DNA from: Acidithiobacillus sp. AMEEHan
GTDB taxonomy: Bacteria; Pseudomonadota; Gammaproteobacteria; Acidithiobacillales; Acidithiobacillaceae
Length of the DNA stretch: 64,000 bases
NCBI RefSeq assembly: GCF_030996345.1
Contig: NZ_CP118747.1
Location: 1,362,001 to 1,426,000 of the forward strand
Direction: 5' to 3'
Part shown: piece after piece, positions 38,001 through 46,049 of the stretch
Layout of the letters: each line of letters begins with the position of its first letter
How positions within the stretch are numbered: position 1 is the stretch's first letter
Program-made: the position numbers and the translations under genes
Notes under the pieces: generated by a model
The model's input: the letters and a program-made list of their open reading frames with translations, nothing else
Databases searched by the model: none
Told to the model about the DNA's origin: nothing

Positions 38001-38720
38001 ATGATTACCAATGCTGCGGTGCAACCGGTGCATCACCATGAGCATCACCACCACACCCAGATCGGCTGGTTACGCGCCAGTGTGTTGGGTGCCAACGATG
38101 GCCTGTTGTCCACCGCGGCCCTGCTGACCGGGGTCGCTGCTGGCCAGGCAGGCACGCACGCTCTGCTGCTGGCGGGAGTTGCCGCCTGGGTGGCTGGGGC
38201 ATTCTCCATGGCGGCTGGGGAGTACGTCTCCGTCAGTTCCCAAGCCGATACCCAGGCCGCCGATCTCGCTATCGAGGCGCGGGAGATTCACAAAAATCCC
38301 GAGCTGGAACTGCAGGAGCTCACTCATATCTATATGCAGCGCGGACTGGACGAGGTTTTGGCGCGTCAGGTAGCGGCGCAGTTGATGCAGCATGATGCCT
38401 TGGCCGCCCATGCCCGTGACGAACTGGGCCTGACGGAAGTGGCTGCCGCCCGGCCGGTACAAGCCGCTGCGGCTTCTGCGCTCTCTTTTTCCCTGGGTGC
38501 CATCTTTCCGATTTTGGCGATCCTCTTTGCGCCGGGGGCCGCACTCCTGCCGGTCCTGTATGTCCTGACTTTGCTGTTACTTGCCAGTTTGGGAGGCCTT
38601 GCCGCTTGGGCCGGCGGTGCATCGATTTGGCGCGGGGCCATCCGCGTGTTGATTTGGGGCGCGCTTTCTCTGCTTGCCACGACCCTGATCGGTCACATGC
38701 TGGGCACCGCGGTCGCATGA
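38001..38720 (+). CDS. VIT1/CCC1-family iron or manganese transporter
   Basis: A 239-aa membrane protein with five transmembrane helices. The His-rich N-terminus (HHHEHHHH near 11-18) is followed by LRASVLGANDGLLS, the family signature, and MAAGEYVSVSSQ. Proteins of this family export Fe2+ or Mn2+ from the cytosol, relevant in metal-rich acidic habitats. I chose ATG 38001 because a GAGGA lies about ten bases upstream. The in-frame ATG at 37965 adds 12 residues. It overlaps pgl as ATGA. Confidence 0.88.
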   Translation: MITNAAVQPVHHHEHHHHTQIGWLRASVLGANDGLLSTAALLTGVAAGQAGTHALLLAGVAAWVAGAFSMAAGEYVSVSSQADTQAADLAIEAREIHKNPELELQELTHIYMQRGLDEVLARQVAAQLMQHDALAAHARDELGLTEVAAARPVQAAAASALSFSLGAIFPILAILFAPGAALLPVLYVLTLLLLASLGGLAAWAGGASIWRGAIRVLIWGALSLLATTLIGHMLGTAVA

Positions 38721-39397
38721 GCGTCCCAGTCTGGCATCTGTATCCCGATGCAGAGCGTCTCGCCGAGCGCCTTGCAGCGGCCATTTCCCGGCTGGCGGCC
38801 GAAGCGATTGCCGCGCGGGGAGCCTTCCACTGGGTATTGGCCGGTGGGCATACGCCCAGGGCCGTTTACGACCTTCTGCCTCGCTACGCTGGGCAGTGGC
38901 AGCATTGGCATCTCTACTACGGTGACGAGCGCTGTCTATCCCCCAGTGATGACGAGCGCAATTCCCAGTTGGTAGCAAAATCGGCCTTGGGTTCCGCTCC
39001 CATCCCGCGTGCCCAGCATCACATCATTCCCGCAGAGCAGGGGGCGGAAGCGGCGGCGAGGGCCTACACGGCCATTTTACCCCTGCATCGCTTCGATCTG
39101 GTTTTGTTGGGAATGGGCGAAGATGGCCACTGTGCCAGCCTTTTCCCTGGCCAGGAGGCAGGCTTTGCGCCCGATGCGCCCGCTGCCCTCGCGGTACACG
39201 ACAGCCCCAAGCCACCGTCAGATCGGGTTAGCCTGAGCGCCGCCCGCCTGTTACAGACGCGCGCCATGTTTTTTGTGGTCACCGGCGTAGCCAAGGCCCC
39301 CGCCATCGAAGCCTGGCGCGCTGGCGCCGATCTTCCCGCCGCCCGCCTGGGCGCCAATGCCGATGTCTGGCTCGATGCCGCGGCCTGGGGTCGCTGA
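38717..39397 (+). CDS. pgl: 6-phosphogluconolactonase
   Basis: A 226-aa enzyme of the pentose phosphate pathway. It shows VLAGGHTPRAVYDLL near 38, YYGDERCLSPSD near 68, and GMGEDGHCASLFPG near 134, the standard motifs with the catalytic His. ATG 38717 overlaps the transporter stop, so the two are coupled. The last 76 bp reappear, diverged, at 39957-40032. Confidence 0.93.
   Translation: MSVPVWHLYPDAERLAERLAAAISRLAAEAIAARGAFHWVLAGGHTPRAVYDLLPRYAGQWQHWHLYYGDERCLSPSDDERNSQLVAKSALGSAPIPRAQHHIIPAEQGAEAAARAYTAILPLHRFDLVLLGMGEDGHCASLFPGQEAGFAPDAPAALAVHDSPKPPSDRVSLSAARLLQTRAMFFVVTGVAKAPAIEAWRAGADLPAARLGANADVWLDAAAWGR
39320..39395 (+). repeat. Direct repeat copy 1: true pgl 3' end
   Basis: The end of pgl matches 39957-40032 at 69 of 76 positions by eye. 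The two encoded stretches differ at only two of 25 residues, so most differences are synonymous. Confidence 0.8.
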
Positions 39398-39600
39398 ACG
39401 TCATGAGGGTGTCTGAGACCGTCGGACTAGCGCTAACCTGCCCCCTGTTTCTGGCACCGAACACCGGCTGATCGTCACCCCTGTCCGAACCAAACCTTAC
39501 GGCAGAACCAATCGCGGAGATTGGGTTGCAGGCACTTCTGGCACGTGCCACGGAGCCTTGCTACATTCCGTAAGTAATGCAGTCTTACTGAGGTGACGCA

Positions 39601-39831
39601 ATGAGCGTACTCGCCAAGATCACGAGCAAAGGACAAACGACAATTCCTGCTACTGTCCGAGAGGCGCTACGGGTCAGTCCTGGCGACCTCATGTCGTGGG
39701 AATTGGAGCCCGACGGTACTGCCCGGGTACGACGGGTCATGCCCTTGGATCTGGAATATCCTCAGGCGGTAGAGGCCCTGCTATCCGAATGGACCAGCCC
39801 AGCCGACGAGGAAGCCTATCGTGATCTATGA
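39601..39831 (+). CDS. AbrB/MazE-like antitoxin, PrlF type (orphan)
   Basis: A 76-aa swapped-hairpin DNA-binding protein with the AbrB signature ITSKGQTTIPATVREAL near 7-23, as in PrlF/SohA or MazE-type antitoxins. It should repress its own promoter; GTAAG and CTTAC arms lie just upstream at about 39570-39590. GAGGTG precedes the ATG. Its stop overlaps the start of a toxin gene that is internally deleted, so the antitoxin now stands alone. Confidence 0.82.
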   Translation: MSVLAKITSKGQTTIPATVREALRVSPGDLMSWELEPDGTARVRRVMPLDLEYPQAVEALLSEWTSPADEEAYRDL

Positions 39832-39930
39832 GCCTGGTCAGGTGTTGCGGGTACCCTCGATGCTCGCTTGATCCGTGGGCTCTTGGGCCACTTGTCACCC
39901 ACTGACAAAGAGCGCCTGAAAACAACCTGA
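39821..39930 (+). pseudogene. PemK/MazF-like toxin, internally deleted
   Basis: From GTG 39821, overlapping the antitoxin stop, the frame reads VIYEPGQVLRVPS, the usual start of a PemK/MazF ribonuclease. It stops at 39871. In another frame LIRGLLGHLSPTDKERLKTT ends at 39928-39930 and resembles the family's C-terminal helix. About 60-70 residues of the middle are missing, including the catalytic region, so no active toxin can be made. Confidence 0.7.
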
Positions 39931-39956
39931 AACGACTTTGGGGGGGCCTGTAGGGT

Positions 39957-40032
39957 GCTGGCGCCAATCCCCCCGCGGCTCGCCTGGGCGCCAATGCCGA
40001 TGTCTGGCTCGATGCCGCTGCCTGGGGACGCT
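39957..40032 (+). repeat. Direct repeat copy 2: second pgl 3' end
   Basis: A diverged copy of the last 76 bp of pgl, without the stop codon and not attached to any pgl upstream. It bounds the toxin-antitoxin remnant on its right side. The layout resembles an attachment-site duplication left by an element that integrates at a gene 3' end. Confidence 0.8.
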
Positions 40033-40062
40033 ATTCTCCGACCAACAGGTGGCGCGTGTTCG

Positions 40063-40530
40063 CTATTCACCAGCTTTTACGCCAGGGGTAGTCTCCGAAT
40101 CGTTAATACGAATCGTGATGTTCGCATTGTGACCAAATGGTGTCGGTGGAAGGGGAGAAGCGTCGTGAATTGCCTTTACTAAGACTTTACCGAGTGCATC
40201 GGATGAACATTGGGCAAGATCCGCGCGCAGAACGGTCCCGTTGGCCTGGACTACCGCTACGGCGCCACAGATTCCCGTGGGCAGCACAACGGGATGCCCA
40301 GTCTTCTTAATGGCAGACTGTTCCTGTTTTCTGAGCAAGGCCTCAACATGACCGGCGATAATTTGTCGAACTTGGATTACATAGGAGTACTGCGCACGTT
40401 CTTGCGGTGAAATGACTGCCGCGTTGCGGACGGGTTGTGTCGGCATCCCCGAGGGAGTGGTCACGCTATTCACTGCACAACCAGAGAGAAGCGCAACAAG
40501 ACTGATTGAGGCTGTAGTTTTGCAAGACAT
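40063..40530 (-). CDS. Lipoprotein with a TonB-C-like domain
   Basis: A 155-aa protein with a lipoprotein signal (lipobox ALLSGC, Cys18) and a C-terminal half that resembles the TonB C-terminal fold, with a GAVAVVQANGTVL strand pair. Such proteins are often of unknown role. AGGA is about nine bases before the ATG, and a good promoter lies at 40579-40607. Not part of an obvious operon. Confidence 0.6.
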   Translation of the reverse strand: MSCKTTASISLVALLSGCAVNSVTTPSGMPTQPVRNAAVISPQERAQYSYVIQVRQIIAGHVEALLRKQEQSAIKKTGHPVVLPTGICGAVAVVQANGTVLRADLAQCSSDALGKVLVKAIHDASPLPPTPFGHNANITIRINDSETTPGVKAGE

Positions 40531-40578
40531 TGAGGCGTATTCCTTTTTCGCGAGTGCAGCTCTTTGTTTATTTTTTAC

Positions 40579-40607
40579 ACAATAAACTGCTGTCCTAATG
40601 TGTTCAA
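40579..40607 (-). promoter_or_regulatory. Putative sigma-70 promoter of the lipoprotein gene
   Basis: On the minus strand TTGAAC (40602-40607) and TATTGT (40579-40584) are 17 bases apart, about 50 bases before the ATG at 40530. Confidence 0.6.
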
Positions 40608-40625
40608 GATGGCTTCCCTCTACTG

Positions 40626-40698
40626 CTAGGCTGCCGGCGCAGACCCGTTTTTCTGCATGATGGCGAGTGCCGTGGAGACGAGGGCCCCTACGTTGCCG
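40626..40698 (-). repeat. Second copy of the qmcA 3' end
   Basis: In the minus frame this reads GNVGALVSTALAIMQKNG and then SAPAA with a TAG stop at 40626-40628. It matches the last codons of qmcA (46765-46836), about 61 of 69 bases by eye, with only a few residue changes. It stands alone, next to the outermost attC site, so the integron lies between two copies of the qmcA end. Confidence 0.8.
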
Positions 40699-40732
40699 CG
40701 AGCGAGATGGGTCGGTCGTATGGATTCATGAG

Positions 40733-40810
40733 GCATAACGCCCGGCATCACCTGCCGGCGGAGGCGGGCGAAGCCCGCTGTAGCCGGTCAGATGCATGCG
40801 GTTGTTAGCC
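40733..40810 (-). other. attC: attC site of cassette 4 (outermost)
   Basis: A 78-bp site on the minus strand. It begins GCTAACAACC and ends GGGCGTTATGC, with imperfect inverted repeats in between (GACCGGC / GCCGGC and CAGCGGGCTTCGCCCGC). The 7-bp core sites, the symmetric arms and its place 10 bases after a cassette gene are typical of integron recombination sites. Confidence 0.88.
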
Positions 40811-40819
40811 GTCGCTCGG

Positions 40820-42052
40820 TTACGCCGTCGGCACATCGAAAAGCATGATGCAAATTTGGATCTCACGTCCCGGATCCGTGGTCTTCACGAAGATGTAGCG
40901 GGATCTACCGGCGGGGTCGTGCTCGAGCGTCTTGCGGTACTCCGGCCTAGACGTCATGATCTCGCGCATCTTCTGCCGTACCGCGGTCGAGTCTCTCGTC
41001 TGGTTAAAGATCAGCAACGCGGACTTAGAATCTCGCCACGAGAGATACCCTAGGAGTTGATCCACAGCATCGGTGAACGACTTAGGCCCGTGCCAAAACT
41101 TACACTCCGCAATGAAGATGTTCCGGTTCTCGGCGCGAATCAGGATGTCAGTCTTTCCCGCAGCATTGAGTGTCTCACCAGTTGCTGTCCCTTCGTAGTG
41201 CCCGTTGAGCTGCAGAAGAAAGTGCGTTCGAATCGCTTCTTCATCCAACGACGCAAAGGCGCCCGGGTTACGCTCGATTACGAGAGACATGCTCTTGAGC
41301 ACGCCGAGAATGTGCTCGTATTCGTTTTGATCGAGAGCAGGCTCGGGAGCATATTTCTCGGTGGCGGCCAGCGGGCGCTTGACGGGTGACTCGCGCCTCT
41401 TGGTTGGGACAGTGAAGGTCAACGGTTGGCTACGCTTCTTAATTGGTATCCCGAGTGCCGCAACTGCCCCGACCGCCGATTGCGCCTTGGTTCGCTTCTG
41501 GGCTAGGGCGGAGCGAATCGTCTGGGACGCGGTTCGGTTGTGGTTATCGACGTCACGTCGAAGGTTTGCGACTGCATCAGCCAAGTATCTGATGTTGTTC
41601 TGAATCTCGGCTTTCAGCCGCTCCGGATTGGCAGAGTCGTCCGGGAACGTGCAGGTGAAAACGACGACATCGTCTCTGATTTCCAGCTCGGGGTAACCGG
41701 AGAGGCTGAATGTCGACGGCCGTATGCGCCAAAGGTTCGGGTCCCCAGAGTAGAGAATGGCGATGTGGAGAGTCGTACCCTTAACGATTGCCCGCTCGCC
41801 GGGAAACACTACCCGATCGACATGGTGGCTCACGTCGAGCTGAGTGCCTTTCTGTCCCTTGATGTAGTGGTTGTCGGCATCCAGAGAAAGGGGTGTAACC
41901 GTGACCTTAGAGACGTAGTAGTCCTCAAGCTCAGTGGGCGATGCCTTGAGGACGTACTCGTTCTCAAGTGAGTCAATCTCCCGAACTGTGTTTTCAAGGA
42001 GAGCACGGAATGTAGCGAACGTGTCGCCCTCCCGGAATGGTCGTGTTCTCAT
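40820..42052 (-). CDS. Cassette 4: PD-(D/E)XK nuclease-like protein
   Basis: A 410-aa protein with a C-terminal restriction-endonuclease-like motif: GKTDILIRAENRNIFIAECKFW near 290-312, providing Asp, then Glu-x-Lys. It is followed by DAVDQLLGYLSWRDSKSALLIF. The N-terminal 200 residues are beta-rich, with a helical linker, and are unrecognised. The gene lies between attC sites and points the same way as the other cassettes, so it is a captured cassette. A defence role is plausible but not shown. Confidence 0.7.
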   Translation of the reverse strand: MRTRPFREGDTFATFRALLENTVREIDSLENEYVLKASPTELEDYYVSKVTVTPLSLDADNHYIKGQKGTQLDVSHHVDRVVFPGERAIVKGTTLHIAILYSGDPNLWRIRPSTFSLSGYPELEIRDDVVVFTCTFPDDSANPERLKAEIQNNIRYLADAVANLRRDVDNHNRTASQTIRSALAQKRTKAQSAVGAVAALGIPIKKRSQPLTFTVPTKRRESPVKRPLAATEKYAPEPALDQNEYEHILGVLKSMSLVIERNPGAFASLDEEAIRTHFLLQLNGHYEGTATGETLNAAGKTDILIRAENRNIFIAECKFWHGPKSFTDAVDQLLGYLSWRDSKSALLIFNQTRDSTAVRQKMREIMTSRPEYRKTLEHDPAGRSRYIFVKTTDPGREIQICIMLFDVPTA

Positions 42053-42081
42053 GCGCGTTTGCTTGGAACCTCCGGTCGACG

Positions 42082-42147
42082 GCTAACGTCTGAATTCACC
42101 GGCCTGCGCGGCTTTTCGCGCAGGTCCGGTGGAATGATTTGTTAGCC
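42082..42147 (-). other. attC: attC site of cassette 3
   Basis: A 66-bp site on the minus strand from GGCTAACAAA to GACGTTAGC, with a long imperfect stem CACCGGACCTGCGCG / CGCGCAGGCCGGTG. The stop codon of the upstream gene (TAA at 42142-42144) lies inside its first core site. It closely resembles the attC at 45347-45411. Confidence 0.93.
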
Positions 42148-43353
42148 CCCAAGGTGCACACGAAAGTCGGGATGGAATGTCGTTATCGGATTGTCGACCG
42201 AGTCTGGGTCTTCAAGTGCCCGCCGCACTTGGCTTCCGACCTCGGCGCGGTATGTGTCGATCTTGGGAACAAGTGCATAGATGTCGGAGGTGTCGATCTT
42301 GATTGTGCGTACCTGATTCAGGTCAAACGGTACTCTGTCGCATGCGCGGATTAATTGAACAACCGGTAGCCTAGCTGCATGGCGGATCGCAAGTTCATAA
42401 AAGACGTTGGGATTGTGGAAAGAGAGATCTGCAATGACCAATCGAGACTTGAGTAGATACTCAATGATCTGCCGCGTGATTGTTCCGGGTTTGTCGATCG
42501 CATCGGCTCTAATGACTCTAAGGCCCAATTGTTCAAGCGCTGGCTCAACAATCGATCCAAGGAATAGATCGGAGTGCTTTCGTTGTTCGCTTCCATCTTC
42601 ACCAATCGGTGTGACGTAAAAGCAAGTCGCCTCGAACTGAGCATGTTCTGCCGTAATTAATCCTGTCCCTACCTTGGCAGAAGAAGACGCACTCTGGATC
42701 TGCGGAGTGGCTGCAATTGAAGTGTTACGAATCGGCGATGCAGGCAGTGAGTCAAGCAAATGCTCTCTCGTAACGATTCGTTCAGCACCCGAGAGGGTTT
42801 GCAGCAGCCCAAGAAACCGAAGGTTTACGACAAACGTATCAGCGGCTTCTTCAGCGAGTTCACTAGGGACATCGAAGTCCTTGATTGCATCTATGAGAGC
42901 GGCGCGAGCGGGGAGCTTGTTTCCCGCAAACCGTTCGTACAGTTTCGCGAAGGGTTCAATCTGATCAACTGCCAACTGAATTCGGGCCTTCACCTGTTCT
43001 CGTCGCGGAAGTTCCTCGTCAAGGGCTTTGATGCCTTCTGGCGTTAGCTCCAACTGCTCAGCGGCGTAGCCACCTTTGATAAGTCCATACTTGTTGGAGT
43101 TGGTAATTAACATCCTGCTCGGACCACTTTCCGGTGACTTCTGCAGATGATCGAACAGGCTAAGTCGTCGCACGGGTTTCCCGCTACCGTAATCGAAAAG
43201 TTCTTTGGCAAAAGCAAGAGCCTCCTCGAACCCGCAAGCAGGGAAGGGACGCTGAGCACGCTTCCGTTTTACGGCAGCTTCAACGCGAGCATTGACCTCA
43301 TGTTCCGGCGAGGGCGTCTGCTTTTTGTTCATTTGTAATCTCCCAATTTGCAA
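42142..43353 (-). CDS. Cassette 3: TIR-like / deoxyribosyltransferase-like protein
   Basis: A 403-aa protein. The N-terminal 230 residues are helical, with a winged-helix-like segment (KYGLIKGGYAAEQLELTPEG near 88-107). The C-terminal domain starts CFYVTPIGEDGSEQRKHSD near 243 and continues with RVIRADAIDKPGTITRQIIEYL and LVIADLSFHNPNVFYELAIRH. This pattern belongs to the TIR-like/nucleoside deoxyribosyltransferase-like fold, often found in defence effectors that cleave NAD or nucleotides. The glutamate in FYELAIRH is a candidate catalytic residue. ATG 43332 is an alternative start. Between two attC sites. Confidence 0.68.
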   Translation of the reverse strand: MQIGRLQMNKKQTPSPEHEVNARVEAAVKRKRAQRPFPACGFEEALAFAKELFDYGSGKPVRRLSLFDHLQKSPESGPSRMLITNSNKYGLIKGGYAAEQLELTPEGIKALDEELPRREQVKARIQLAVDQIEPFAKLYERFAGNKLPARAALIDAIKDFDVPSELAEEAADTFVVNLRFLGLLQTLSGAERIVTREHLLDSLPASPIRNTSIAATPQIQSASSSAKVGTGLITAEHAQFEATCFYVTPIGEDGSEQRKHSDLFLGSIVEPALEQLGLRVIRADAIDKPGTITRQIIEYLLKSRLVIADLSFHNPNVFYELAIRHAARLPVVQLIRACDRVPFDLNQVRTIKIDTSDIYALVPKIDTYRAEVGSQVRRALEDPDSVDNPITTFHPDFRVHLGG

Positions 43354-43373
43354 ATGTGCTTCAGGTTCAAGGG

Positions 43374-43451
43374 GCTAACGCCCAAGCTCATGGGCGGCGC
43401 AAAAAATGCAGCGCATTTTTTGTGACGTCCCACTGCAGCACCTGGTTAGGC
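43374..43451 (-). other. attC: attC site of cassette 2
   Basis: A 78-bp site on the minus strand from GCCTAACCAG to GGGCGTTAGC, with a central stem GCGCAAAAAATGC/GCATTTTTTGTG-like arms. The stop codon of the cassette-2 gene (43446-43448) is inside the first core site. Confidence 0.9.
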
Positions 43452-43846
43452 CCCGGGGTGGCCACAGATGACCTCGGTTGCCGTGCGCCAATGTTCCAAC
43501 CGCTCGTGCAAAACACGCATGCCGTCTCCGAGAACTTCAACATTGATAACTCCTAACCCGATTAGATGTTTGTTTCCTTTAATGTCTTCGGGATATCGAA
43601 AAACTTGGCCGCTTGGATCGATGTTGCAGAAGTCGTCGATGATGTCCTTGGCAATGGACAGTTCAAGATGATCAAAGGCTGAACTACCTGTTGCTCGCGC
43701 TTGCACCTCGAATGTTTTCCAGTTGTCCTGAAGGGTATGAGTTTTCTGGTAGGTCGTACTTCCTGACTGCGCGGCGAACAGGCGCACCATATGTTTTAGG
43801 TACAGCTCTATTCCATGTCGGAATGAAAATGTAGCGGGATAGATGA
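43446..43846 (-). pseudogene. Cassette 2 gene, 3' part (cut by ISL3 element)
   Basis: The last part of a cassette gene. With the ISL3 element and one GGAGATCA copy removed, this joins the piece at 45159-45336 in frame to give 192 aa. Around the join it reads WTIDLLIYPATFSFRHGIELYLKH, a helix with an R-H pair that resembles HEPN-type or related RNase-like proteins. I do not recognise the family with certainty. The remaining frame alone starts at internal Met 43790. Confidence 0.75.
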
Positions 43847-43854
43847 GGAGATCA

Positions 43855-45158
43855 GGCTCCTCGACACATTGAGTGGGTAAGGCGGTATGATTGCTTTATG
43901 GGAAGGGCAGCGAGCTGAGGATAAGGATGGACCAAGGTAATCAACTGTTCACTCTGGCGTTGGGGTTGGTTCCGCCGTGGATGGTGGACGATGTGCGGTT
44001 CACGGTGGAGGAAAAGCGCCTGGACCTGCATGTGAACTTCCCAAGGGGTAGTCAGTTTCCCTGTCCGGTCTGCGGCCAGGACTGCCCGGTCTATGACACC
44101 CAGGAGAAGGTCTGGCGTCACCTCGACTTCTTCCAGCATGCGGCTTATCTCCATGCCCGCGTACCACGGGTCCATTGCCCGGAACACGGCGTGCATTTGG
44201 TATCCGTCCCTTGGGCGCGGGAAGGCTCGGGATTCACGCTGCTCTTTGAGGCTCTAGTCATGGCCATGGTCCGGGAGATGCCCGTGTTGACGGTCTCCCG
44301 CCTAGTGCGGGAGACGGACCAGCGACTCTGGCGGGTGCTCGATCATTACGTCGCCAAGGCCCGCGAGGCCGCGGACATGTCAGAGGTCCATTCCGTCGGT
44401 ATCGATGAGACGAGCAGCCGGCGCGGCCATGATTACATCACCCTGTTTGTGGACCTCGTGGCGAAGCGCCTGCTGTTTGCCACACCCGGCAAGGATGCCG
44501 AGACTTTTGCGCAGTTCGCCGAAGATCTGCAGGCCCATGGCGGCAGCGCCGAGGCCATTACGGAGGTCAGCATGGACCTCTCGCCAGCCTTCCAAAAAGG
44601 GGCCGCAGAACACCTGCCCAACGCCCAGGTCACCTTCGATCGCTTTCACCTCATGAAGCTCGTCAATGAGGCCGTAGATGCCGTACGCAAGGGGGAAGCC
44701 CTCTCCCAACCAGACCTGAAAAAGAGCCGCTGGCTTTGGCTCAAGAACCCGGGAAAGCTCTCCGCCAAGCAAAGCGCCAGGCTCCGGGAGATCCTCAAGA
44801 ACCAGAACCTCAAGACAGCACAGGCTTATCAGCTTCGCCTGACCTTCCAAGAAATCTTCACCGTCCAGAATCGCCACCAGGGCGCCACCCTGCTCAAGGC
44901 CTGGGTGGAAAACGTCAAGGACAGCGGATTACCGCCAATGGTCAAGGTCGCCTACACCGTCATGAATCACTGGGATGGTGTGCTCCGCTGGTTCGAGAGC
45001 CAGATCACCAACGGGATTCTGGAAGGCTTCAATAGCCTCCTCCAGTCCGCCAAGGCAAAAGCCCGTGGCTACCGTACCCACAAGAACTTTATCAACATGG
45101 CCTACCTGATCCTCGGTAAACTGGATCTCAGGCTACCCACATGAAACATCGAAGAACC
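43855..45158 (+). mobile_element. ISL3-family insertion sequence with 8-bp target duplication
   Basis: A 1304-bp element with imperfect terminal inverted repeats (GGCTCCTCGACACATTG at the left, complement of GGTTCTTCGATGTTTC at the right). It is flanked by the perfect direct repeat GGAGATCA at 43847-43854 and 45159-45166. It holds one transposase gene and interrupts the second integron cassette. Confidence 0.95.
43927..45144 (+). CDS. ISL3-family transposase
   Basis: A 405-aa transposase with the N-terminal zinc finger (CPVCGQDCPVYD near 40-51 and a further C-x-x-H near 79) and an HTH. The DDE core has GIDETSSRRGHDY, VSMDLSPAFQKG and a late EGFNSLLQSAKAKARGY. ATG 43927 matches the family start; a start at 43891 is possible. 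It appears intact and probably active. Confidence 0.95.
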   Translation: MDQGNQLFTLALGLVPPWMVDDVRFTVEEKRLDLHVNFPRGSQFPCPVCGQDCPVYDTQEKVWRHLDFFQHAAYLHARVPRVHCPEHGVHLVSVPWAREGSGFTLLFEALVMAMVREMPVLTVSRLVRETDQRLWRVLDHYVAKAREAADMSEVHSVGIDETSSRRGHDYITLFVDLVAKRLLFATPGKDAETFAQFAEDLQAHGGSAEAITEVSMDLSPAFQKGAAEHLPNAQVTFDRFHLMKLVNEAVDAVRKGEALSQPDLKKSRWLWLKNPGKLSAKQSARLREILKNQNLKTAQAYQLRLTFQEIFTVQNRHQGATLLKAWVENVKDSGLPPMVKVAYTVMNHWDGVLRWFESQITNGILEGFNSLLQSAKAKARGYRTHKNFINMAYLILGKLDLRLPT

Positions 45159-45336
45159 GGAGATCAATTGTCCATTCGTCTCGCTTTATTGCGGCCACGA
45201 TCTGAAAGCCGCCCTCGAAAAAGCCTTCACCATAAGCGCCGAAGTCATACGGCCCGCCATTTGTTCCCACGCACGCGTTCAAGTCAGGGCGCGGTCCTGC
45301 TCGGAACAATGAATTTGGTTGATATGTAGTCGTCAT
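45159..45336 (-). pseudogene. Cassette 2 gene, 5' part (cut by ISL3 element)
   Basis: The first 59 codons, MTTTYQPNSLFRAGPRPDL and on to WTIDL. The ATG lies 12 bases after the TTAGGC cassette edge. It continues in frame at 43846 once the IS is removed. Confidence 0.75.
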
Positions 45337-45346
45337 AAATGAGGGG

Positions 45347-45411
45347 CCTAACGTGAAAGTGAGCGGCCTGTGCGGCTTTTTGCGCAGGTCCGCTCGACTG
45401 TAGTGTTAGCT
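45347..45411 (-). other. attC: attC site of cassette 1
   Basis: A 65-bp site on the minus strand from GCTAACACTA to CACGTTAGG, with arms GAGCGGACCTGCGCA / TGCGCAGG-like complement around GCCTGTGCGGC. The stop of the cassette-1 gene (45406-45408) overlaps its first core site. Strongly similar to the cassette-3 attC. Confidence 0.92.
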
Positions 45412-45903
45412 GCCATCACGACCACTTTCCTTGAAGATTCTGATGCGCTCCTTTTCAGACTGGGCGAAGAAGAACCACGCGAAGTATCCGAGAAGTACCA
45501 GAAACAACATGCCACCCGTTCGAGCCCAGAAGCTGGGCGTGTTGGAAAGAACTAGTAGTGCAACAACGGCAAGCGCAAAGCAGGTAAAAGAGAAAGCGGC
45601 CAGATAACCGTTAATCATGAACACGATGGCGAAGAACCTTGCCAGCCTTGGATAAGGCTCGGGGAGTTCGAGATTTTTCGCAGCTTCCTTGGCAACAGTC
45701 TTGCCAATTTCTCCAGTCTTCTTAGCAGCTACACCGATGAGCCGATAAAACTCCTTGAACTGCTTGCTGAAAAGAGTCCTCAGGATTGCCCACAGCAAAA
45801 TCAGAAAGACAAGAATCCAGAATGTAGTTTCCAAGTACTGACGGAGATTCTCCGGCGCATGTTGAATGAGGGATAGCCAGCTATTCAATTCGGAAGGGTC
45901 CAT
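45406..45903 (-). CDS. Cassette 1: three-TM membrane protein
   Basis: A 165-aa protein with three predicted transmembrane segments (about 27-43, 88-115 and 125-150) and charged ends. The soluble loop between the first and second segments (about 45-85) is amphipathic, with FKEFYRLIGVAAKKTGEIGKTVAKEAA. The family is unknown. It is the cassette next to attI and so would have been the most recent or best-expressed one. Confidence 0.65.
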   Translation of the reverse strand: MDPSELNSWLSLIQHAPENLRQYLETTFWILVFLILLWAILRTLFSKQFKEFYRLIGVAAKKTGEIGKTVAKEAAKNLELPEPYPRLARFFAIVFMINGYLAAFSFTCFALAVVALLVLSNTPSFWARTGGMLFLVLLGYFAWFFFAQSEKERIRIFKESGRDGS

Positions 45904-45917
45904 TTTATCTCCCGACA

Positions 45918-45966
45918 GCTAACATAAATTAGATGGCACCACCCTAGCACAAGATAGATGGCTAAC
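45918..45966 (-). other. attI: attI-like region with two core sites
   Basis: Two GTTAGC cores on the minus strand (45918-45923 and 45961-45966) lie between the integrase start and the first cassette, where attI is expected. The inner one is the junction to cassette 1, which starts TTAGCTG. The spacing of 43 bases between cores could reflect attI or a residual empty cassette. Confidence 0.55.
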
Positions 45967-46013
45967 GCAACACAGAGCAACGCCAATATACTGTATCTGC
46001 AGCATAATTACCC

Positions 46014-46042
46014 TTGCTCAAAAATTTAGGACTGCCTAATAT
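46014..46042 (+). promoter_or_regulatory. Putative intI promoter
   Basis: TTGCTC (46014-46019) and TAATAT (46037-46042) are 17 bases apart. The -10 box ends only 7 bases before the ATG at 46050, so a transcript would be leaderless or nearly so. Confidence 0.45.
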
Positions 46043-46049
46043 TTGCCTG

